Assembly (NCBI RefSeq): GCF_914767665.1
Contig: NC_059506.1
Span: forward strand, 23,227,825-23,291,824
DNA: 64,000 nt
Direction of reading: 5' to 3'
Source of the DNA: Harmonia axyridis
Lineage: Eukaryota > Arthropoda > Insecta > Coleoptera > Coccinellidae
The number at the start of each line of letters is the position of its first letter. The first letter of the stretch is position 1. The position numbers were made by a program, and so were the translations under genes. Below are positions 57,740 through 64,000 of this stretch, one piece after another. Below the pieces are notes generated by a model that worked only from the letters and a program-made list of their open reading frames with translations, was not told the DNA's origin and searched no databases.

Positions 57740-58910
57740 GTTTGACCGCTCGTCAAAGATGGACACAAGCAAAGAGAAAATATACTATATTTCAAAGTTT
57801 TTCCGATAAATTTGAAAATCCAAGCCAGGCAGTTGAAAATGTAAATATTGTTTATGATCAAATATAAACTTAAGGACTTTTTACTGAATAAGCAATGATT
57901 CACTTTGACCTTGTGTTTCTATGTGAGTGTAATTATATATATATATATGTCTTTTTTTTTTCTTTCTTGATTGTTTTGTCCTTGCTGTGGTGGGGAGGGG
58001 GTGCTGGGTGCTCTCTGGTTCACATATCGCATATTACTTTTATTTCTGCCATCTCGTTATTTCAATCTTCATTAAAATTATGCAATATTAGTCTTGCTTC
58101 GTACATCATTGTGGGGTTGAGTTGAATAGCTTGCTAGACTTCGCCCTTGATGTCATGATTGCCAGGCATATTATAATCCTGCTTCTCTGAATAAAGACGT
58201 TATTTATTTATTTTAATTTATTTATATCTTTGTTATGTAACAGCCAATCACACACAATTTTGGTCTCGTCATTTTTGTTTCGGTAATTTCGATGTAAAAG
58301 ATGCACCATGCACAGGAAGGCCAATTGTCGAAAATGTAGATAAAACCATGGAAATGTATGTATGGGCATGAGTTAACGCAAAAAACATCATGAACCGAAT
58401 TTCCGTCTGTGAATCGCTGCTGAATCGCAACAAAATCGACCCATTTTTGAAGCAGATGGTGACAACGTCAAGCGAAAACGGTCGTGACCGAAACGCGGCG
58501 AGCCGGTAGAAACAGTGGTCAAGCTAGAATTGACGGCCAAGAAGGTTTTGCTGTGTTTGGTGGCATTGGCAGATAATTATCTACTATGAGCTGCTTCCAT
58601 ACGGCACAATTGTTAATTTGGAACTGTACTGTCAAAAATTGGACAGCTTCCACAATTGAAAGAAATTGCCTTAGGAGTGGCCAGCATTGGCCAACAGGAG
58701 AGGAATTGTTGGCAGGTTCTTACGCACCCACCTTATAGTTCTGACCTGACACCAAGTGATTAAAATATTGTTATTTGAGACACTATTGCCTGACTGGTAA
58801 ACAGCGCTGAGATGCACAATAGATATGTAGGTCAGGGTGCAACTATGGTAATCAAAGCCTTGTTTTTCATGCAGAAATAATGAATTTCTTTTCACTATAC
58901 TTAATATATC
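57740..58910 (+). pseudogene. Mariner transposase, cecropia-type, degenerate copy 2 with insertion
   Basis: The start (cgtcaaagatggacacaagc, ATG 57759) matches 48716. Similarity is interrupted at about 57863 and resumes at 58235 (tgtaacagccaatcacacac), so a ~370-base segment was inserted. The rest keeps pieces such as VKRKRS, LTAKKVLLCL and the HPPYSSDLTPSD-type end, all broken by stops and deletions. Confidence 0.85.
57863..58234. mobile_element. ~370-base insertion in mariner copy 2
   Basis: Absent from the otherwise similar mariner at 48695. It contains a (ta)n run, poly-T, a ggtggggaggggg stretch and ends gaataaagacgttatttattt, like the 3' end of a non-LTR retrotransposon. Family not identified. 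Confidence 0.5.
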
Positions 58911-58949
58911 ACCTCCCAAAATCATTCGCATCAATTGTGGAACACCCTC

Positions 58950-59868
58950 TATAGGAATTCAGTTTACGTGAATTGTTTGTACTCCGTCTCTGCACTATAA
59001 TCTACATTCGAAGCACCCGGAGGCTAGAGCAATACATATCTGTGTGTAAATTAAATAAGAATATCGATTTTGCTATTCATAGTCGACCTCCCAGTGTGTT
59101 TTGGAAGCCTGGGATTCGTATTATATAAACTTACAAATTACAAACATTATACGCCCACTCTTCCGTATATTTCATGAGCATTTTATGCAGTCATGTACAT
59201 CCTAAAATATTCCCCTTGAATCCTCCATGATTCTGTTATTCCAAGGTTCTACACAGGTTTTGAATACACAAAGTGAATGTTTTACTACGAACGTTGAAAA
59301 CTGTTGACTTCTTTAACTCATAAAATGTTAGATTTGCATTATTTACAAATGTATGGTAATTTCTCAATCAAAATTGACCACCTAACCATCACTTACAACG
59401 AGTTTTTTGCAAAGAAATGAACTTTAAATAACATTGTTTTAGCTTATTTATGTTTGGAGTTGTAAAACCTTCAGAATTATATGACACTCGACTTCCCCAT
59501 TGTCGTTTAAAGGTGCTTTCATACCAGATTGGTCGGAGAATTTCGGATTTCGGTGCTTTCACATTAAGTCAGAGTGAAGCTGAGAAGTTTTGGATTCCAG
59601 TAAAATACTACAAGTAACCGACTGCTACATGTTCAGGGTAATAATAATGATCACGTTTATTACTCTGACACAAACGTGCCGATGTTGACTTGCTCTTCAC
59701 ATCGAACATATTTCCAGGTCGAAATAGAGGAGAGCTACGATTCTCAGTGAATTACTTTCTGCCTCGACTGCCCTGATCTTGTCTGAATAAGCTTTCAACT
59801 ATTTGCGTTCAACTAACCAAGCAATAATAAGAGCAATGTGTGTCACATGATATGTAATGTGTGTGTAA
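58950..59868. other. Region without a supported gene
   Basis: No ORF above 60 codons and no repeat family recognised. Confidence 0.35.
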
Positions 59869-59870
59869 TA

Positions 59871-60973
59871 TACTAACTGACAAATAAACTGCAACAACCA
59901 GAAGGAGATGTTTAAATTTTAATTTTTTTTTGGTAAAAAAATAGTATAGCAAGGAGTAAATGATTGAAATTTGGAGAAAAAACCAAGGGTTTATAATTTT
60001 TTTAAATAAATTTGGTAATGTATTTGTCCACCGCGATTATCTATACACTCCCCAACACGTCTCGGCATTGATGCAAAAAGATGGTCATTTCTTCTTGAGG
60101 TATACTATCCCAAGCTATAATACCAGTACTTCATGTCTCAGAGCCGCCAAAGTCCGTGGGGGCTGGGGTAAATTTCCAAGCCTTCTACCCATGATATCTC
60201 AAACATGTTTTATGGGTGAAAGATCGGAGGATCTTAGCGGTCATGGCAAAAGATTCACATGGGTAACTTCGGAAAAGTTTAAACTAACTCTGGCAACATG
60301 AGGTCGGGCATTATCCTGCTGAATATTGGATTATCGAGCCGGTCAAGGTAAGGGAGAACAAATGACTCCACTATTTCGTGAAGGTAACGCAACGCTGTCA
60401 TGTTACCTCGAATGAAGACTAAAGGTGACCTTCTTGCAGGTGCAATAGCGCCCCATACCGTAACGCCTACTGTCCGGTGTACATGACGCTCAACATCAGA
60501 CTGAGGTTTACGACCTACTCCCCGATGCCGTCTAACCCTTCTTCGGCAATCATTTCTTCCAAGTAAAATCGAGATTGATCAGAAAAGACGACCTGATGCA
60601 GTTCCACATTCCAATGCTGAAGTTCTCTGCACCACTGTAATCGTTGCCGGCGATGCCGAACCGTCAGAGGTAACACAAAATGGGGTCGATAATGCTGTAG
60701 TCCAAAAGACTTCTTCCGGCGGTAAACCGTTCGAACAGTTACAGGATGGCCTTGTTGTCCTAACCACTCATCAGCCAAAGATTGAGTTGTCGCAAATCGG
60801 TCTCTAATGGCCATAAGTCTGAGACGTCGATCTTGAACTTCATTTGTATCCCTTAGACGTCCGGTGCCTATTCTTCTTCGATTTTGGGCATTATCAAACC
60901 ACGCTTGATAAAATTTCATAACAGTAGTTGGATTTCTGTTCGTACGTTGTTGCAGTTTCTTTGTTAATTAGTA
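59871..60973 (-). mobile_element. Tc1-type transposon with both ends
   Basis: Ends tactaactgacaaataaact and agtttctttgttaattagta are inverted, with TA duplicated outside (59869-59870, 60974-60975). The element is about 1.1 kb with one transposase gene on the minus strand (60919 to about 59960). Confidence 0.9.
59960..60919 (-). pseudogene. Tc1-like DDE transposase, frameshifted
   Basis: The open part, 60919-60515, holds two helix-turn-helix regions (RLMAIRDRFATTQSLADEW, VTVRTVYRRKKSFG) and the first catalytic block QVVFSDQSRFYLE. A frameshift near 60535 is followed in other frames by GVTVWGAIAPARRSPLVFIRG-like and LPYLDRLDNP segments, a decayed second DN block and ASMPRRVGECIDN near 60070. 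Inactive. Confidence 0.9.
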
Positions 60974-60975
60974 TA

Positions 60976-62197
60976 TGTAACAGCAGCAAGCAGAAGAATG
61001 AGAAATTGAAACTTTTGAAGAAATAATAAACAAAAAAAAGAGGAGAAAGGAAGTGAATTTCAGTCCTCAAATAACCTCCGAAATTTCCACACTTTACATT
61101 TTAGAATGTGTAGAATATAAAAATCGAATGCAAAAACCTTCCTGCGCCGTCTAGAGCTTTCCTCCTAAAATATAAAAGATATTCGCATGAAACTGCTCTT
61201 AACTCGAGAATACGATACTTGAATTGTAAAGATTGAAAATTAAGGAAACAATAAAAAAAAAGCTGTTCTCGGGTTTTTATTCACATATAATCATCGGATT
61301 TTAATGTATTATGCTTCAATGATACTGAATAAAATATTTTTTTCAGTAAGATCCTAGCCCTATAGTTTCGAAGTTTTGGATTTTTGTGATTTCTGAACGA
61401 ATGAATATTATAAGAGATATTATACCTCTTCTATGTGTGTCGAGATGTTCTGCATTGAAAGTTAAATTCACATATTTTTATTCATTATGGTCTAATTCAA
61501 AAGTTCAAATGAATTTAGTTGAGATATCTCTCAATAAATTCTAATAAATCCATGCTGTTTTCATTTTGCTTCTTGTTTTGGAAGTACGTCAAGTCAGACC
61601 AATACAAAGGATATGGCAATATGCGAAAGTTAACTCATAAAATCTGAACTGGTGTATGAGTTTTATTACTTGAACACAAGCGACAGCCTTTTATTTCGTA
61701 TTGGAATGCCATATAATTCCTGAATTTGGGAGATTATTGAAAACTTTTTCATATCATACTTCATATGACTTTAGGAATTTATATCTACGTATTTTCACAT
61801 TATTTTTTTAATATATAGTCTGGTTTATGATTTTAACTCACTTGAATACTCAGTATTTCCTAAATTCAACCTCCACTTTTGAGCAAATATGATCGGTGTA
61901 TAATCCTTGAATTTTTGTTGGACGTCAATAGCTTTTGTGATGTGTAGTATCTGGAATGGAAAAATTAGATTATAATTTTATAATGTAAACTACATGCACA
62001 AGGTGACGAGATATTATACAAGAGAGATGAAAGAGATGGAGATTGAGAGATAATTGGCACACAAGATACACTTCTTCATGTAGCTTAGGTCGATTCCTCT
62101 TTTACAATTTATGCTCATAAAATTTTGTTTTTTTAAATTTATTATAGTTGTGATCATTGTAAGAAATTTTGAATGATTTTGTGTTACCTATTTCTGA
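60976..62197. other. Region between the two Tc1 elements
   Basis: About 1.2 kb, AT-rich, with no ORF over 60 codons and no repeat recognised. Confidence 0.35.
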
Positions 62198-62217
62198 ATG
62201 AACTTCTTTCTTTCGTT

Positions 62218-62823
62218 CTCAGTTGATGTTGAGCGTCAGTTACACCGGACAGTTGGTGTTATGGTATGGGGTGCTGTTGCACATGCAAGTAGATCACCTT
62301 TAGTCTTTATTCGAGGTAACATGACAACGCTGCGTTACATGCAAGAAATAGTGGAGCCATATGTTCTCCCTTACCTTTACCGGCTCGAAAATTCAATATA
62401 TCAACAAGATAATGCCCGACCTCATGTTGCCAGAGTTTGTTTAAACTCTTTCGAAGCGACCCATATGTGAATCTTTTGACATGGTCGCCCAGATCCCCTG
62501 ATCTTTCGCCCATAGAGCATGTATGGGACATCATGGGTATAAGGCTTGGAAATTTACCTCAGCCCCCACGAACTTCGGCGGCTCTGAGACATGAAGTACA
62601 GGTAGCTTGGGATAGTATCCCTAAAGAAGAAATAGACCATCTTATAGGATCAATGCCGAGGCGTGTTGGAGAATGTTTAAATAATAGCGGTAGACAAAGA
62701 CACCCTTCATTTTTTTCTCCAATTTTTAATCATTCACTACTTGATATACTATCTGTGTTTCAAAAAAAAAATTAAATTTAAATAGCTCCTTCTGAGTGTT
62801 GCAATTCCTTTGTCAGTTAGTAT
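62218..62823 (+). pseudogene. Tc1-like transposase, 5'-truncated copy
   Basis: Starts inside the gene at cagttgatgttgagcgtc, then RTVGVMVWGAVAHASRSPLVF, YQQDNARPHVAR (second catalytic Asp kept), a +1 frameshift near 62440, WSPRSPDLSPIEHVWD (third catalytic position) and IGSMPRRVGECLNNSG. The right terminus tttgtcagttagta ends at 62821-62823. It is the same family as 59871-60973 but on the opposite strand, and it keeps the half that is decayed there. Confidence 0.9.
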
Positions 62824-62824
62824 A

Positions 62825-63275
62825 ACTATCGTTTGTCGTATCGGGTATGATTGAAATAAATTTAAAGCAATAAAGATGTTCTTCCGGTACCTTTGGCGGT
62901 AGAGGGACGCGAATTGCGCAATACGTTCCCTACCTTCACACAGCTTTTTGTTCTGTTACTTCTATAAGGTGCAATTTTTATTTTTTCCCTTCATTATAAT
63001 AACGCTAAAACCATATCCTTTTGTCCCCAAAACCGCACTCAGAATCAAATTCAAATGTGCCCCAAGCAATGAAATTGTTTACAAGGAGTATTGAAACAAA
63101 AAGTTGTTAAATTATCTTTCAGAAATGCAGTTGCTCTTATATAACAACAAAATAATACAAAATACTACTGTACTTTTTGTATGATTCACTAAACTATAAT
63201 CGTTCAGTTTTACAGCAGATTATCATGAAACATCGCAAGCGCGTGATCTCATAGCATTCAACGTATTGAGCTAAG
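62825..63275. other. Region without a supported gene
   Basis: No ORF or repeat identified. Confidence 0.3.
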
Positions 63276-63798
63276 TTTATTTAATTTTATATGTAGGCGC
63301 CTTTCAACAATCACAAACATTCAATCTTCAGGAAAATACCTTACATATTTTGAACTTGGTAGTATCATTGGTCGAGATGTGCGTTTGAAAGCTCAATAAG
63401 AAAGAAAGAAGAGTTTATTTACACGTTCATACAAAATATTTTTACAATAGTTTCAGTTAATTACATACAATTGATAATAAAGTCTATAAAAACATAAAGT
63501 CTGTAAAAATTATTTTACAAGGATGATGTAATTCAGTTTTAAGTGTATAATCAAACATATTTAAAACCGAATTACATTATCCTTGTAGAAAATTTTTTAT
63601 AGACTTTATGTCCTATTTTTATGAAAAATGTAGTAAAGCAAAAATTAATCGCAGAAACTATCAATTATTGAGCTTTCAAACGCACATCGCGATCAATCAT
63701 ACTACCAAGATTACCAAGTTCAAATTATGTAAGATATTTTCCTGAAGATTGAATGTTTGCGAATGTTCAGAGGTGCCTACATATAAAATTAAATAAAT
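63276..63798. mobile_element. Foldback element, ~520 bases
   Basis: Left arm tttatttaattttatatgtag and right arm ctacatataaaattaaataaa continue inward through cattcaatcttcaggaaaata / tattttcctgaagattgaatg and gtgcgtttgaaagctcaat / attgagctttcaaacgcac. An inner hairpin (aagtctataaaaacataaagt and its inverse) fills the centre. Confidence 0.88.
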
Positions 63799-64000
63799 GT
63801 GGCGTTATCTTCAGGCTTTTATAATATTGGAATATCCACTCAAGTATTGCACCAATTTGGAATGTTTACCCTTGTTAGAAATTCTAGCCTCAAGCTCTAG
63901 ATAGCATTCATTTCGCGAGTTGCAATACCTACTACCAAAGATCAAAAGATGAAAATTATGAAGCGGTATAATGGGAAACACACCAGCGAGCAAACAATGA

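Overview
This is an AT-rich, intron-bearing eukaryotic window, and its transposon content is that of an insect nuclear genome. It holds cecropia- and irritans-like mariners, Tc1, ZMYM1-like hAT, THAP9-like P, Jockey-type LINE, Penelope-like elements, a tRNA-derived SINE, and many TA-flanked foldback MITEs with CAGGGTG-type ends. I cannot name the species; a beetle or a hemipteran would fit. No bacterial genes, rRNA, intact tRNA or CRISPR array is visible.

Region 1 to 15 kb. A 1.6 kb block (1-1606) recurs at 5413-7017. After each copy lies a small three-exon gene, at 3230-3792 and 8272-10670. Neither gene is visible as one ORF; both become clear when GT-AG splice sites are applied. The two share intron number, intron phase (2 and 2), a 26-nt first exon starting Met-Asp-Lys, a C-x-x-C-x3-R-E motif in exon 2 and an Arg-rich C-terminus with Cys. 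The second has acquired an in-frame 15-bp minisatellite (ten A-[F/I]-A-P-P units). A third short ORF with the same C-x-x-C-x3-R-E signature lies at 12367-12432. I do not recognise the family; it is the most interesting content here.

Region 13 to 38 kb is mostly nested repeats: foldback elements within longer inverted repeats (13.4-17.1 kb), LINE reverse-transcriptase fragments (18.2-19.3 kb, 26.1-26.6 kb), a Penelope-like element with a GIY-YIG domain broken by a 161-bp tandem duplication (23.4-24.7 kb), a LINE ORF1 carrying a SINE with perfect 10-bp target duplications (26.8-28.0 kb), and a 200-bp near-perfect palindrome with hammerhead-like motifs (36.1 kb). One GC-richer segment on the minus strand (20755-20873) with good splice sites may be an exon of a host gene.

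Region 38.4 to 47.0 kb is a transposon inside a transposon. A hAT element (38397-46987, perfect 8-bp duplication) had its transposase coding sequence split by a 4.63 kb P-superfamily element (40970-45599, 7-bp duplication). The P element still carries an uninterrupted 736-codon transposase ORF. Removing it and one duplication copy joins the two hAT reading frames exactly.

Region 47 to 64 kb holds a foldback with 447-bp arms that captured the end of a transposase gene, two degenerate cecropia-type mariners, an LTR-type direct repeat, two more LINE fragments, an irritans-like mariner, one complete-ended Tc1 element and one truncated Tc1. Almost every coding sequence here is mobile DNA. The exceptions are the small spliced genes, the lone exon and possibly a Lys-rich 69-codon ORF at 14202-14411.
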